A program made the position numbers and the translations under genes. 64,000 nt of DNA. Source: Euborellia annulipes. Its lineage: Eukaryota; Arthropoda; Insecta; Dermaptera; Anisolabididae. The stretch spans positions 186,001 to 250,000 of the forward strand of contig JAKCPI010009545.1 of assembly GCA_023213315.1 (NCBI GenBank). Direction: 5' to 3'. The notes under the pieces are model-generated. The model searched no databases and was not told the origin of the DNA. It worked only from the letters and a program-made list of their open reading frames with translations. Shown one piece after another: positions 1 through 11,889 of this stretch. Position 1 is the stretch's first letter. Every line of letters begins with the position of its first letter.

Positions 1-242
1 AACAGTCTATTTCACAAATTATCATTTACAGAGCATCAGACTAACGATTTTTTAAAACTATAATACAATATTTTTGCTGATCAATGATAGCAAGTTTATT
101 TTTGTAAGTGAAATTTTTTATAATTTATTTGGATTTACACTAAAAAATAACTAGAAATAATTATTAAATTTGATATTTTCTAATGTAGAGTGAATTTTAA
201 ATTTTACTAGTAATAGTAAATAATTTTTTAAAACAATCTTAC

Positions 243-3200
243 CTTGTCCTCATGTTGCCCATTATATACAGGATGACCTCCAATAAGTATAAGACGATGG
301 CCGACGATCACAAATATCATCAGGATTACACGAACTGCATGGGTGGCATCTATACTCGGTTGAAAGCTCTTGACATTGCATAATTTTTGTAAATTTCTTC
401 TTGCCGAGAAACATATTAAAATCTTAAAAATAAGTCCAGTCTTTTTTATCTAAAAATAAAATTTTCAAACATCAATACTGTCGATTCAGTGGATATGTAA
501 ATTTAGTATAGCTCTTACTGACAAAAAGCTGGTGATTTGTTTCTAAAATAGTACTTGCTAAAACAATAGTAAATAACACAAGCAAAATACCCCTGAAATA
601 AAAAAGAAAATATTTTAGTAATAATATTAATATTTTAAATAATGAACTCAATGATCTCTCCTTTTGTTTAATCGTAAATTTAAATAATTTTCTATTTTAA
701 ACAATAAATGTTATGCTCCATTTTGGACGGGGAAGATTTCTAAATATTTTAGCGTCTCTTCTCCAGAAAAGGGCCCAAAACGTACAAAAACAACAGTACG
801 CGTTCCTCTTCCCAAAGTTTCGACGTAATTCGTGACATTTACACACAATAAACATTGCATTGTACAAATGTAGAGTCACGTAACGATAAATTACAAACCC
901 AAAAATAATGATGCCTATAGATTTTGAATCCTTTTCAGAATTTGTAGTACAAAGCGAATTTTGTGTGAATGCTTTCATCCGAATTCCATGATCAAGTCCT
1001 GCAGAGTTCAGCTCCAGATTTAAAATATGCGAAATTTGAGAAGGTGAGCAACTTTTAGGAACACAAAGTGACCAAGTGAGTTGATCTCTTCTGATTTTAG
1101 ATTTGTCTCCAGCATACTAAAAACAAAGATTGAAACAATTTATATGGGAATTTTTATGAAATAAGAAAAACATATTAGAAATAAATAGTATGAATTATTT
1201 ATATATTTGAAATATTGAAAATACTTGTATTGTAATATTTATTTATTACTTTTATCTTTTGCCAAGCGGATTCCCAGGGATCGTGCTGTAGAGCAAAAGG
1301 GTTGACTACTTGAGTGGCTTTGGAGTCAATCTGTTCGTACTCGATCTGTACCAGACAAAACTGACCGTCAATATGTCCATTTGAAGTTAACAAATCGATT
1401 TCCAGACATTCGTCAAAATTACCCAAGTCGAAAGTGTTGCCAAAAAGTACGCCATGAGGAAATTTCGTTGACGCATCAAACACTAAAAAAAATATATATA
1501 TAGATATAAACTTTGTAATAGAAAAAAAAAAAATAGTTTTATTTTGTAGAAAATATAATTTCAGAGATATTTCCAATATTATCATGTTTAATCGGATAAG
1601 CTGTGGATTAAGAATGTGTAGATGCAAAAAGACTCGGGTTTAAGTCGCCCCTACAATAAAAAATAATCAACATTGCAAAGTTTTTGATTAATTTGAATAT
1701 ATTATTCTTTTTTAAATTAATAGTCCAATTTTTAAAATAATTATATTGGGCAGAAACGAGCTTTAGAAAGAAACTTTTCGGATTTTCAAAAGTTTTTTTT
1801 TAATTTACTTTTGTCATGTGTCCGCAGTGTTGTCAAAGTTATGCATTTTTTTTTTTTTTTTGATAAATATTTTTGTATTTATATAATACTAGCCGCAATG
1901 TACGCTGAAGGCGATCAATTGCCCGCCTCCGCCCTTAAGTTTTGAACACACTATTTCTAAATCTCTTATATTTTTTACACTTGAAATAATCTGTACAGCT
2001 TTTAAAAATAAAGGGATTAATTAATTAATTAATTAAATAATTAATTGGATCAATATATTATATCAAAGACCAGAGGGATGGCCATGGGCGTAGCCAGAGA
2101 GGAGCTGGGGGGCCAATGCCTTCCCCCCTGGCTTGTCCTGAAAATTTTTTATCTATTAAAAACAAATACCATATACTTTTCTAATTGGGAATTTTTTTTT
2201 AATAAGCTTATATAAAGAAAATAATTAATTATAACTATATTTATTAAATAATTAATAATGTATGTTTATTTTAATTGCAACCCCCCTCTCGTTCTAACGA
2301 ATGTTTGCCCCCCCCCCCAACAAGATGTTTGGCTACGCCCATGGGGAGGGCAGCACAAACCCTAAATGTAGGCCTCTCTAATTGAGTTTAGAAAAAAAAT
2401 TTCAAGTCAACCATTAGATATGATTGAGAGAATGGGAATAAAAATAAATTCAAGAATTTTGCTCTTGCCTATCTAATAGGCAACCTGTTTCCTTTAGAGT
2501 ATTCATGTTTGCATAACTCCGCGGCGTTTCAGTTGACTCATCCATTAGAGAAAGTCGTTCGTGCTGAGAGAACCAAACAATTTCTTAACTTGGCTACAAA
2601 TGACACCACAACAATAAATAAAAAAAATTAATCAAATTTTTTGGGCTCTCAATTGAATATTTGAGGACCAGACTAATTTTTCTGGTTCTCACTAATCTAC
2701 TCTATAAGAGTTCAAAATTTCATGCCGAAAAAAGTTGCTCAAATACTTCATCTTCTTAATTTTTATTACATTTAAGATAAATTCTTTTGTAAACTTTACT
2801 GTAAACAAGAGTCTCTCGCAAATTCATTCTGAGAAAGAACGCTAACTCTTTATCCCTCCGGTAAAAGAAAGTTGTGTACCGTGCTTGTCACGTCGAGATT
2901 TAGATTCCCATAGCACCATAGTTACAAACTCGACCACTTGCATTTCATAAGTAAAAAATCTGGTGTGACTGGTCGCACAGGACACAACTTTCTCTTACCT
3001 TCGGTAATCGAAAATTGTGTTCTGTGCTTGTCACACCAGATTTTTTTGTGTGTAGATATATTTAGTTTCCGCCGATATATTAGAATTAAAGATAGAAAAT
3101 TTATAAACATGGCAAAATATTTATATTTTACCATGGCAACCATTTCTACCTTTCGTATGAAGTACAAAAGTAAAGTGATCTTCAAACAATTTTGAGAGCA

Positions 3201-3894
3201 AAACGCGAATATACTTTTTAAAGAGAATCTAAAAATTTTGAATTTTAATCAAAATGGTTAGAGGGAATTTTGAGAAAATCAAAAAAAAACTGAAAAAGTA
3301 CATTAGTAAATTACTAGTACGCTTTGGCCGATTTTGTTCAAAAGCTTCGTGTCACGTGCCAGAGGGGTACCTAAATTAAATATAAAATTTCAATCTCGTA
3401 GCTCTTTTCGCTCTTGAGATATTTTGTTCACAGACAGACCATGTTGCGAAAATCAATTTTTTGGATTCAGAGGACCTCACAACGTGTATATCCATCAAAA
3501 TCTCGACATCGAATTTTTGACATGATCGCATTACTTTCTCTCTATATATAACTTCTATAATGGGTAAGAGAAAGTAAAATTAATTACATTTATTAATTTC
3601 ATTAACCATCTGTTTGAATAGAAAATAACATTCATTGGTCAAATATTATATTATTCTTAATGCAATGAATGTCATACATACAGTAGGCATTTCTAGGAGC
3701 CACTTACTTTGTACTGCCCAGAGAGTGAAGTTGGCAAGGCACTGTAGAAAGGCCCTACTGTCCTCTTTGCATGGTCCATCGGGAATATGTTGAGAGGCAG
3801 CAAACAGCACTGGCACTGGCACTGCCGAAATTGGGGGACTGGCTGAAGATGAAGAGGCTGTGCTCAGAACAATCAGTAAAAAAATCCAAATCAT
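243..3894 (-). CDS. NRF-6-like membrane acyltransferase, 5' part (first 305 residues; 3' part outside window)
   Basis: Five exons join in frame on the minus strand: 3708-3894, 1250-1482, 899-1116, 523-592 and 243-449. The start is the ATG at 3894, the first Met after an in-frame stop; it begins a signal peptide (MIWIFLLIVLSTASSSS). Residues 40-200 form the Cys-rich extracellular NRF domain (PCKEDSRAFLQCL, MFDASTKFPHG, NFDECLEID, LCVPKSCSPSQ). Residues about 205-230 are a membrane helix (FGGILLVLFTIVLAS). Exon 5 opens the acyltransferase-3 domain with SIDATHAVRVILMIF followed by VGHR, whose His is in the usual family position. The family (C. elegans nrf-6, arthropod NRF-6-like proteins) is linked to lipid and yolk transport. 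The donor at 522 is GTCAGT, and the one at 898 is GTTTGT; both are weak but needed for frame. The exon-5 donor at 242-241 leads out of the window. The family is certain; the biological role is not. Confidence 0.85.
2083..2343. mobile_element. hAT-like MITE with CATGGGCGTAGCCAG ends, in an NRF-6-like intron
   Basis: Terminal inverted repeats CATGGGCGTAGCCA / TGGCTACGCCCATG bound 261 bp of AT-rich sequence with C-runs. The flanks are gggatggc (2075-2082) and gggagggc (2344-2351), a 7/8 match for an 8-bp target duplication as made by hAT transposases. No coding potential. The ends are related to those of the elements at 11342 and 30553. Confidence 0.7.
2953..3576 (-). repeat. Dispersed snap-back repeat, near full copy (reverse orientation)
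   Basis: This copy starts with an 82-bp hairpin (2959-3040: arms TCTGGTGTGAC / GTCACACCAGA, with acacaactttct inside), runs through a conserved body (ccatggcaacca; attttgagaaaatc; ggccgattttgttcaaaa) and ends in a second small palindrome of actttctct / agagaaagt (about 3531-3576). It is in the opposite orientation to the copy at 30795-31456. The open frames over it on both strands are by-products of the hairpin. Confidence 0.8.
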
Positions 3895-4402
3895 TCTTGA
3901 AGAAGCTATCAAGAGCGAATCTCGGTTCAGTCTAAAGCCAACGCACCGCTTTCTCGGCAAAATGTTCTTTCAATTTGATCGCGTCATCAGAATGAAATAA
4001 AAAATCGCCAACTCAACTCATATTTGCCTACGTTTATTTTATTAAAAATAAATATATGTCTTTTAGGAAAATCATAAAATTTTTAATATTTACATGTATA
4101 CATTTCTTGTTAAGTTGTTATATAATTTTCCAAGGATGATAGTTAAAAAATTATAAAATTTTATTTAAATAAATAAAATTCTATGAGAAAAATTTCATAT
4201 ACCCCTTCGGCTCCTAGGCTCTCGGGATATGACTAAGAGTTGTCCAGATAAATGTATTTTAATTAATTTTACACTAAAATATAAAATAAAAAAATAATTA
4301 TCAATTTGATTCTAATAGAGAGCAGGCTCCTTTAAATAAAAAGCCTTTATGTTTCTCGTTTGAAGAAACGTTTCCTAAATTTATTTAAGTCTCACCTTCA
4401 GT

Positions 4403-4674
4403 CAAGGGTGGATACAAGGGGGGGGTAAAGGGGGTAATTACCCCCCCCCCCGAGATTTGAAAAAAAAAATACCTTTTTTTCAAAAAAAAATTTATTTTTA
4501 ATGTAAAATTTTAAAAATTAATACTTAAAAATTTGATTTGTATTTATATTCTGGCAAACAAGTACAGAATGCGCCATTAAATTACCGAAATTAAGAAAAA
4601 ATTGTGTGCTGTGCGACCAGTCACACCAGATTACTCCCCCCCCTCCCCGAGAAACACCTCTGGATCCGCTCTTG
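4403..4674. mobile_element. hAT-like MITE, CAAGGGCGGATCCAG family, copy 1
   Basis: 272 bp with inverted ends (caagggtggatacaagg at left; cctctggatccgctcttg at right), flanked by ccttcagt and tcttcagt (7/8 match, 8-bp target duplication). Internal G and C runs next to the ends. One half of the dispersed TCTGGTGTGAC hairpin is embedded at about 4610-4632. Other copies are at 16979 and 38416, both in the opposite orientation. Confidence 0.8.
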
Positions 4675-4756
4675 TCTTCAGTCCATGTATAAAAATGTAC
4701 ATCTTCAATAAATGATTAATTTTCAATATATGGTAAATATTCTATTGATAAATTCT

Positions 4757-4890
4757 ACTTTCTCTTATCTATATATGTTATATATAGAGAGAAAGTATTG
4801 AGATCATGTCAAAAATTCGATGTTGAGATTTTGATCTATTCATGTTTTGAGGTCCACTGAGTCCGCAAAAGTGGGACCCTCATATTGGTC

Positions 4891-4922
<32 letters not shown>

Positions 4923-5030
4923 GACATTTTTAATCATGGAAGAAATGAGCTACGAGGTCGAAATTTTATATTCAAGTTAGCACACGCCGTGAAAATAAGC
5001 TTTTAAAACAAAATCGGCTAAAAAATATTG
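4757..5030 (+). repeat. Dispersed snap-back repeat, truncated copy with a (TG)n tract
   Basis: Begins with the tactttctct...agagagaaagta palindrome and keeps the first third of the body (tcaaaaattcgatgttgagattttgat; gaggtcc; gagctacgagg; aaaatcggc). A (TG)n microsatellite sits at about 4894-4921 where other copies have a short tg-rich stretch. The hairpin end is missing. Confidence 0.75.
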
Positions 5031-5035
5031 TATTT

Positions 5036-5220
5036 ATTTCATAGAGTCTCCACCAGAGTGTAGCATTAGTCAAATGCGCCTGCAATAAGAAAAGTACACA
5101 ACCCCTTGGTTGGGAGAAAGGAAGAAGCGACCTTGGATATATTTCAAATAATCGCCACCAGAGGGTAGTACTAATCAAGAGCGCCTGCAATAAGGAGAGT
5201 AGATAAACATTAGAGCGGTC
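5036..5220. repeat. Two diverged direct repeats
   Basis: The segment ccaccagagtgtagcattagt...gcgcctgcaataag (from 5047) recurs about 108 bp later as ccaccagagggtagtactaat...gcgcctgcaataagg. The duplication makes a repetitive minus-strand frame (STTLWWRLFEI, NATLWWRLYEI) that shows no other sign of being a gene. The stretch from 5220 to 6304 holds A/T runs and one GC-richer patch (6050-6200) in which I recognise nothing. Confidence 0.6.
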
Positions 5221-6308
5221 GTTAAAAATTAAATTTTTTCCCACGCCCCAAAAAAAAAATGAGGTTTTTCGAGAAAACAAATTGATTTTGGAGTTAATTA
5301 CTCGGGATTTTTTTTTATTTATTCTATTAAAGGTTTTCTTCCTGCACAAATTGACATCACATTTAGTCTGATCTGATTAGCCGTTCGGAATCTACAGTGG
5401 TTTAAACTTTCCAATTAGAATTTACCGTAAAATGGAATGATAGGAAAAAAATAAACGGTGAAATCTTTAGCTGAAAAATCATTCTTTCTAACCGTATATT
5501 CCCCATAATTATCCTCTTAAGACGGAGGAGTTATTCAACCCGCTAAATTTTTTCTTCCATTCCTCCCTACCCGGACACTATACACACATGCATCGTAAGA
5601 CGTTGTCCCGTCAAAAACATTCTTTTTGATGAAAAAATACGGAATTTTTTTTCTTGATTTTAAACAAAAAGAACCGCAAGCTTCTTTTTCATAAAATTAG
5701 TTTTTTTTTTTTTTTTTTATATCTTTTGGATTATTCAGATTTGAGAAAAAGTTATTAGGACTTTTTTGTAGGCAATTCAATTCTCTACAAAAAAGGTCTC
5801 TTCAATTTTTTTATTAAGCTCATATTTATGAAGATATTCTCAATAATAAACCCGATATACCCGAGATATGGTAGTGAACAATTTAAGACCTACAAATGCA
5901 ATTTTTCCTGAAATATCTCTTAACAAATAGGGAGAAATTTTTTTAAATGAAGGGATGGGTAGGAGGTCTGACAGCAGACTTTACAGTCATTCTCCTATTT
6001 TTAAGGGATTCGGTTTGAAATGCTAAGTAAAATTCCTGAGCGATATTCTATGGGCGCCCAGGTGCAAATCAGAGAGGAAAGCGTCCACGTTCGCCCCGAT
6101 CTGCATCGGCCACTGGTGGTTTTATAATATCATGCAAAATTGCGTCTCCGGGCCCCTTTGGAGTTAGAGCTTACGTGCGTGCCCGCCATGAATAGCCCTG
6201 TTTACACAAACACAATGATAATTTTTTTTTTTAATAAGTGAGGGGTATATAAATTTTTTAATATTCCAGAGAATTAGAGTTGTCTGAAAAATTGCGGCAC
6301 ATGATTAT

Positions 6309-6703
6309 GATGCGCGTCTCGGGGTGCTAATTTTGGGAGATTGCGGCCACAATTTTGAAGCTATCGACCTCAAATTTTTTTTTAATTAAAGCTATTTAAA
6401 ATATCTACAACTTATAGAAGCCCCTTTATTGATTTTCGAAAAAATAATTTTTTTTTAGATTAATTGCATTAAATAAAAGATATTTTTTAAAAATTCGCTC
6501 TATAACTTATAGATAATTAAATTACTATTAATTGTGTTAAAAAATAATTAATTTTTTACCCTTAATTAATTAGCTAGAATCTTTCAAATGAAATGGAATA
6601 AATCCCTTGTATCCCTATGGGAAAAACTAACGCCATCTCTTGCCGCCTAAAGTAACTCGGTAGTGAATCGTCTTCTAACTGCTTTTTGAGACGCGCACCT
6701 TAA
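6309..6703 (+). mobile_element. TTAA-ended MITE (GGTGCGCGTCTCG family), copy 1
   Basis: About 395 bp. The left end is decayed (tgcgcgtctcggggtgctaa) and the right end is gagacgcgcacctTAA. The body carries ttttgaagctatcgacctc and ctatgggaaaaactaacgcc, shared with copies at 21425, 43162 and 63683. It is non-coding. TTAA at the ends suggests piggyBac-type cut-and-paste, but TA (Tc1/mariner type) is not excluded. Confidence 0.75.
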
Positions 6704-8186
6704 GGAAATGAGAGGGACCGAACCAGTTGGAGGAGAGTCCAGGGCAAGTCTCTCGCTAATATTCGTTATTTATTAATAAAAGAAGGGTAGATTTTATAAA
6801 TGTGGATAAATAAATAAAATATTCACTATTTATTATAAACAACAACAATTTTTTATTGTGGATATTCTAACATACATAGATTTATTCTGTCCATTCAAAT
6901 TTGTTCATCTTACATGTTAACCGAACACAAAAAGATAATTTTATAATAATTATACAGTATTTTAGGGAAAAAAATAATTTTTCTTAAATATATTAAAATA
7001 TTTTCTCCTAAAATTTAGGATTTAGAGAAGTTTTTTTTTTTTATTCCAATAAATTACACCCTAATGAGAACAATTATTATTTTAATTACATTAAAATTTT
7101 TTTGAGATAAATAAAATATCCATATATATATATATAAACATTTAAACAATAGGATTTCTAAAATTGATTATAATATCTTATATGCTTTAAAGCTTACAAT
7201 ATCGCATGTTTTTTCTTTTATTTTAAACATAACATTTATAAATAAAAAAAGAAAAGTTTTTCACCTCTTAGTTAGGAAGGTATTCAGTTGTCTATTTTTT
7301 TAGCGTATCACTGATATATGTATTCTATAGCCATCTAAAATTAGACATATCTGTAATACAGTAATTTTTTTCTCACCTTCTAAAAATTTATTACTTATTT
7401 TTAGAATTGAGAACTCGTCCTTCTTATATTTAAATGTTTGTAAACAATTCACAGCTCCAAGCCTGATTCACTTTACACACTTAGTTTGATGATTTTTTTT
7501 TTTAATAAATAAATTGTCTTTATAAATTATACTTACACATCTATTTAACAGCAAATTCATTTATTTATATATCACTATCAAATATATATATATACTGTAT
7601 ATGTTACGCGCAGATCGAAAAACAATTACGAAATGCATTAAATGTTACTGTTAAATAAATTATCGTTCAGGGTATATATATATATAATTCAAATGAAAAT
7701 TATTCAACTTATTTTTAATCTAAAAATTATTGAAGTATATTTTCAATATCTGGGTGTAACATATACACATATTAATGTTTCAAGTAGGTACTCAGAAAGA
7801 TTTTTCACTGGGTGAGGAGAGGGGGGTGAGATGATTTTTTTTTCCAAATTCACAATACCCCTGTCCTGCACCACTCGATACTCTTCTGACCTATTTGCAT
7901 ATGTATTTTGATAAAATTAAAGAATCACAAATTTTTAAGTTATAAAAATTGACATTGAGATTATTATCGAGAGATAATTTTTTTAATTATATTTTATTTT
8001 TTAATTATGATTAACAATTTTAATATGTTATTTTAAAAGCTTAAATTTTGTATTGATAAATTATTAAAATATTGATATAACTGTTCAAAATTGTATATAG
8101 ATGGAGAGAAAAACTAAAAAATTATAGTGTACATTTTTCCATAAAGAAAGGGTGAGAAAAGATCCGTTTTCTCAAACTAGCTAGAG
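6704..8186. other. AT-rich intergenic stretch, nothing recognised
   Basis: Long A/T tracts, short TA microsatellites (about 7119-7135, 7583-7600, 7672-7684) and scattered homopolymers. No exon-like frame with splice sites, no RNA gene and no clear element ends were found. Confidence 0.5.
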
Positions 8187-8315
8187 CTCTGTTTAAAAAA
8201 GATGGAATTTTTTCAATCAACGCTCAAAAACTGTTAATTAGCCAGTCAATATAGAGATAACAAATTTGAGAGTTTATGTTTATGATTGGGCGAAATTGCG
8301 CCCCCTGAAGTCGAA
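8187..8315 (+). repeat. Repeat shared with 37397-37527
   Basis: About 130 bp (gatggaattttttcaa; caacgctcaaa; ttagccagtcaatata; aaattgcgccccctg) is closely similar to 37397-37527 in the same orientation. No coding potential and no clear ends; likely part of a longer dispersed element. Confidence 0.65.
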
Positions 8316-9067
8316 CCAGGACTACCTTTGGACGATGTTATACATGAAGGAACCAAGAGTCATTAACCTAAATCTGAGATAAGGTGCATTTCATTTGCAC
8401 AATTGTAAACAAAACCAATGGCAATCACTTTTTTTCTTGTTTTTTTACAAAATAGTGCACAGAGTAATAATATTGTGATTTAAATAAAGAGGTAGATCTT
8501 CTTTTTCCCTTCAAGATGGCGGTCTTATCTCAATTTCGATCATAATGGCGCGCTTGGTTCTTTTATGCATAACCTCGTCCCTTCATCCCCTATCTGCAGA
8601 ACCAAAGAATTTGTCTAAGGAGAATTTTTACACCTCTTGTTCCTAATTGATTATGAAAAGTAACAAATAAAATCCTGGTAAAATCTAGAAAAATTTTCAC
8701 GAATTTGAAAATAATAAGTTTAAATGAAAATCACTTAGATAAAAAGTAAAGGGCATACAATAAAAATTTGATCCGAACCTCAAACAATAATTCTTGCTAC
8801 CCTGCTGCGTTTTTTGGATGGTTTTGATTTATATTATAATTACGGTAATCACCAATTATTACACTGCAAAAGTCCCTTTCCATCCTTCATCAAGAGGTTG
8901 TTCTCGCACTCGTTTGCATATTTAATTTGTAACGCTGATCCCAAAATAAGAGAATAACAGTGATGGTAAAGATCATTTGTGAGTCTGTTCAGAGGTTTAT
9001 TTTACAAAATCATTAAACGTAAATAACTTTAATTAAAAGTAAATGTAAAAAAAAAAACCTTTACATT

Positions 9068-9741
9068 CAGTGCCGTAACGAGCCTGTGGCAAGTTTTTAA
9101 CTTGTGCCCCTCGTAATCCAATGTTTCCCAACCTTTTTTGTGCCAAACCCCACCTTTCTAAACCTATTGTGCTCCCTTGGTAATAATGTATATATAATTG
9201 TAAAATATATAAACTGATATTTCAAATTCTAAATTGCCCCACTGGATAATCAAATCCCCCCCCCCGCCCCCACGTGAAGCATAGGGGCGTGGGCTCCACG
9301 TTGGGAAACTGCCACCAAAAAAAAATTTATATACTGATAATAAGAAATTTGTATGAATAAATAATATATAACCTAAATAAGAACACATTTTTATTCGTAT
9401 TCAAAGTCCATGTTCAACAAATATTTGCATATTACTATTAAGTTAAGTACGGGAGACCGGGGCACGTTGGCCCAATTTTTTTGTTTTATTTTTTATAATT
9501 TTTATTTATTTAATTTCGTTTGTTTTTATTTTAAAATGTTGGTGCAACCTTAAAGAACCATAAAATCAAGGTATAAGTCTTCAAAATTGAAGTTAAAATT
9601 AAAAAAAAAAAATTATTTCCACAATATTCCAAGTGGGTCAACGTGCCCCGTGGTACCATTTTTTTATATTTATATGAATTAAACTTAAAGAAACTAGTCT
9701 AGTAGAGAAGTCTGTTTTGCCACGCCCTCGTTACAGCCCTG
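9068..9741. mobile_element. hAT-like non-autonomous element (CAGKGCYGTAACGAG ends) with nested MITEs
   Basis: Ends cagtgccgtaacgag and ctcgttacagccctg are inverted repeats of the type also found at 55595-57345. Flanks tttacatt and tttacaac match at 6 of 8 positions. Two smaller elements sit inside: 9122-9310, bounded by gtttcccaac / gttgggaaac, and 9451-9657, bounded by gggagaccggggcacg / cgtgccccgtggtacc. Confidence 0.65.
9451..9657. mobile_element. MITE with GGGAGACCGGGGCACGTTGG ends, copy 1
   Basis: About 207 bp, nested in the element at 9068-9741. The near-perfect inverted ends include accggggcacgttggccca. A second copy in the opposite orientation is in a GPR158-like intron at 31697-31910; the two share a body (caattttggagactta; taaggttccaccaacatttt in one orientation). 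Confidence 0.75.
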
Positions 9742-10612
9742 TTTACAACCATACCAGTGATGGCGAACCTATGACCCGTGGGTCAGACACTGACTCACTA
9801 TTGCTACTCACAGAAACTAAAAATTTTTAAATCATCAAACCCTTTTACCTGTTAAGTCAATCGAATTTTTAGTTTTAAAAATGCTCAGTTAAAAACTTTT
9901 AAGCTGAACTCTCGTGCAAATGGGCATTAGTGACCCACGAGCTAGTAGGCCTACTAAAAAAAAATATGAACAAAATTTGACTCAAAAGGAAGTTGATATA
10001 TCAATTAATTGTATTTGATCTTGAGAAATATCAAAAGTTGTTGAGCAATCAGATACTGAGAAGGATAAAAAGCTCCAGGTATTATCCTTCCTTCTGTCGG
10101 CTGGCCTTCTTTGAGGAATTATTCATATATATTCTTATATTTGTATATGCATGCATATGAATAATTCCTCAAAATAAATAAGGTTTATATTAAGCATCTC
10201 ATGAGAATTTTCATTTATTGGTGAATAAATCTCCTTGGCTGCACCTCCGCAATTTAACAACAATAACTAGTCTACAGCCACAAACCTCTTCTATTTCAAA
10301 AACATTCCTTGGCATAAACATCACTTGATTTAACATCCTTATTGTGTGGAGATTCGAGTATATCAAATTTGGGATTTATACTCAACAGTGAGCAATTTAT
10401 AGGATCATAATAAACTAAATAAAAATTACACTTGATATGTTTAGAAATACATTTAGAAAATCGAGTAGGAGATTTAGAATTATTAGAGTTGAATTAAAAT
10501 AAATTGATTTTTGAAGAACATAACCATACAACCCCAACACTACACAAATCTAATCAATAATATTTATTACTCCTAAGTTTTGGACTGATATTTATGGTAA
10601 ATATTTATTTCA

Positions 10613-10990
10613 GGAAAGGTTAAAACAGGCCTCTTCAGTCCAATTAAAAAAAAAAAAAAATACAAAAATATATATTTTATTTTAACTGCTCCCGGATCAA
10701 CCGTTTCAACCGCTAATGCTGCTAATCTTCCTCAGTGAGGGGAATGTCCTATTTGGGTGTGCACTCTATACTTCCTAGACACCTTCTTTGTAGCATTAGC
10801 CACCAAGTTAACAAAGAAGGTGTCTAGGAAGTATAGAGTGCACTCCCAATTAAGACATTCCCCTCACTGAGGAAGACTGGCATCATTAGCTGTCGAAACG
10901 GTTGGTCTGGAAGAAATTAAAATAAAATATATATAATATTTTTGAATTTTGTTTTTTAATTGGACAGAAGAGACCTATTTTCACCTTTCC
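10613..10990. repeat. Foldback element with mirror-image hammerhead-like cores
   Basis: Two arms of about 170-185 bp are inverted repeats meeting at a short loop (about 10797-10815; ttctttgt / acaaagaa at its neck). The outer ends are ggaaaggt and acctttcc. Each arm, read towards the outer end, contains CTGAGGA followed about 21 nt later by GAAACGGTT, similar to the CTGANGA...GAAA core of hammerhead ribozymes. There is no coding sequence. Confidence 0.75.
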
Positions 10991-11341
10991 TTACACATCT
11001 ACAGTCCTGAGAGAATGAATCTCAATATTTATTTCATGTTAAATAAATCTTTATGTAAAATATTATAAAATAATTATAATATGAAAAACATGTTTAAAAA
11101 AATTGTATTTATTTAAATTCATTTTGTTGAAAACGAAGTAAAATATTATTAAGCCTTCTTTTTTTTAATTGTTATTTGAGTAAATCTTTATATAATCTAT
11201 TTTTTAAATATTAATCTTAATTTTTTCTTAGTATATATTCAATATATATTAGGGTGATGACTATAAAACTTTTTTTCGAATTTCAAAATGTCTGCTATAC
11301 TGTATCACTGGGTGAACTTTTGCATATCAAACCATAATGTG

Positions 11342-11510
11342 TATGGACGTAACTAGAGAATTTGGCTAGGGAAGGCCAGGAGGCCAGCCATTCTCGCTGG
11401 GGAGGCATGGGAGCAGCCAACCTCCGGGGGCCTGGAAGGCTCCATATTGTCTCAATTTTTCTTGGGGCCGAGAGCCTTCTGGTGGTGGCGGCCCCCTAAT
11501 TACGCCCATG
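11342..11510. mobile_element. hAT-like MITE with perfect 8-bp target duplication
   Basis: 169 bp bounded by tatggacgtaactag and ctaattacgcccatg, flanked on both sides by ataatgtg (11334-11341 and 11511-11518). The inside is GC-rich (ggcctggaaggctccatattg) and matches the element at 30553-30721. Both strands have open frames here only because the element is GC-rich and quasi-palindromic. Confidence 0.85.
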
Positions 11511-11889
11511 ATAATGTGACATTCATTTTTGATTTGTGTGTAAAAAGTTGCCCCAGGCATACAAATACAAATTTTTGTACCATAATAGGCAGGTTTCATA
11601 AATATTGGGGCAACATATTTACAGGCTACCAATCCAATTTAAATAAAGAGAAACGGTAGACAGTAAACAAAAATTCTAAAATTTGCCACGATGAATAAAG
11701 TACATAAAAAGAATTTGCGAAGAATTGAAAATTCCAACGAGTATTTCAGGTTATCCCACAAGAAAGACGTTCTCGGATGTCATCATACGATTCTTAAATA
11801 CGTTTAAAGTCAAACTCTGGGAGAAGTTTTTCATAATCTAGATGAATAATTATGATATTCTTCTTCTTTTTTAAGCTTTTGGCCTCGCC

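Noticed and set aside
697..978. 93-residue minus-strand frame taken whole as a gene
   Set aside because: Only its first part (to 899) belongs to NRF-6-like exon 3. The rest reads through a donor into an intron.
3646..3960. N-terminal extension of the NRF-6-like protein to 3960
   Set aside because: It would need a TTG start; the first ATG in frame (3894) is followed by a proper signal peptide.
4972..5349. 125-residue minus-strand frame with LWWRLFEI / LWWRLYEI repeats
   Set aside because: The repeated peptide comes from a DNA duplication in a non-coding region. There is no homology, splice context or codon bias.
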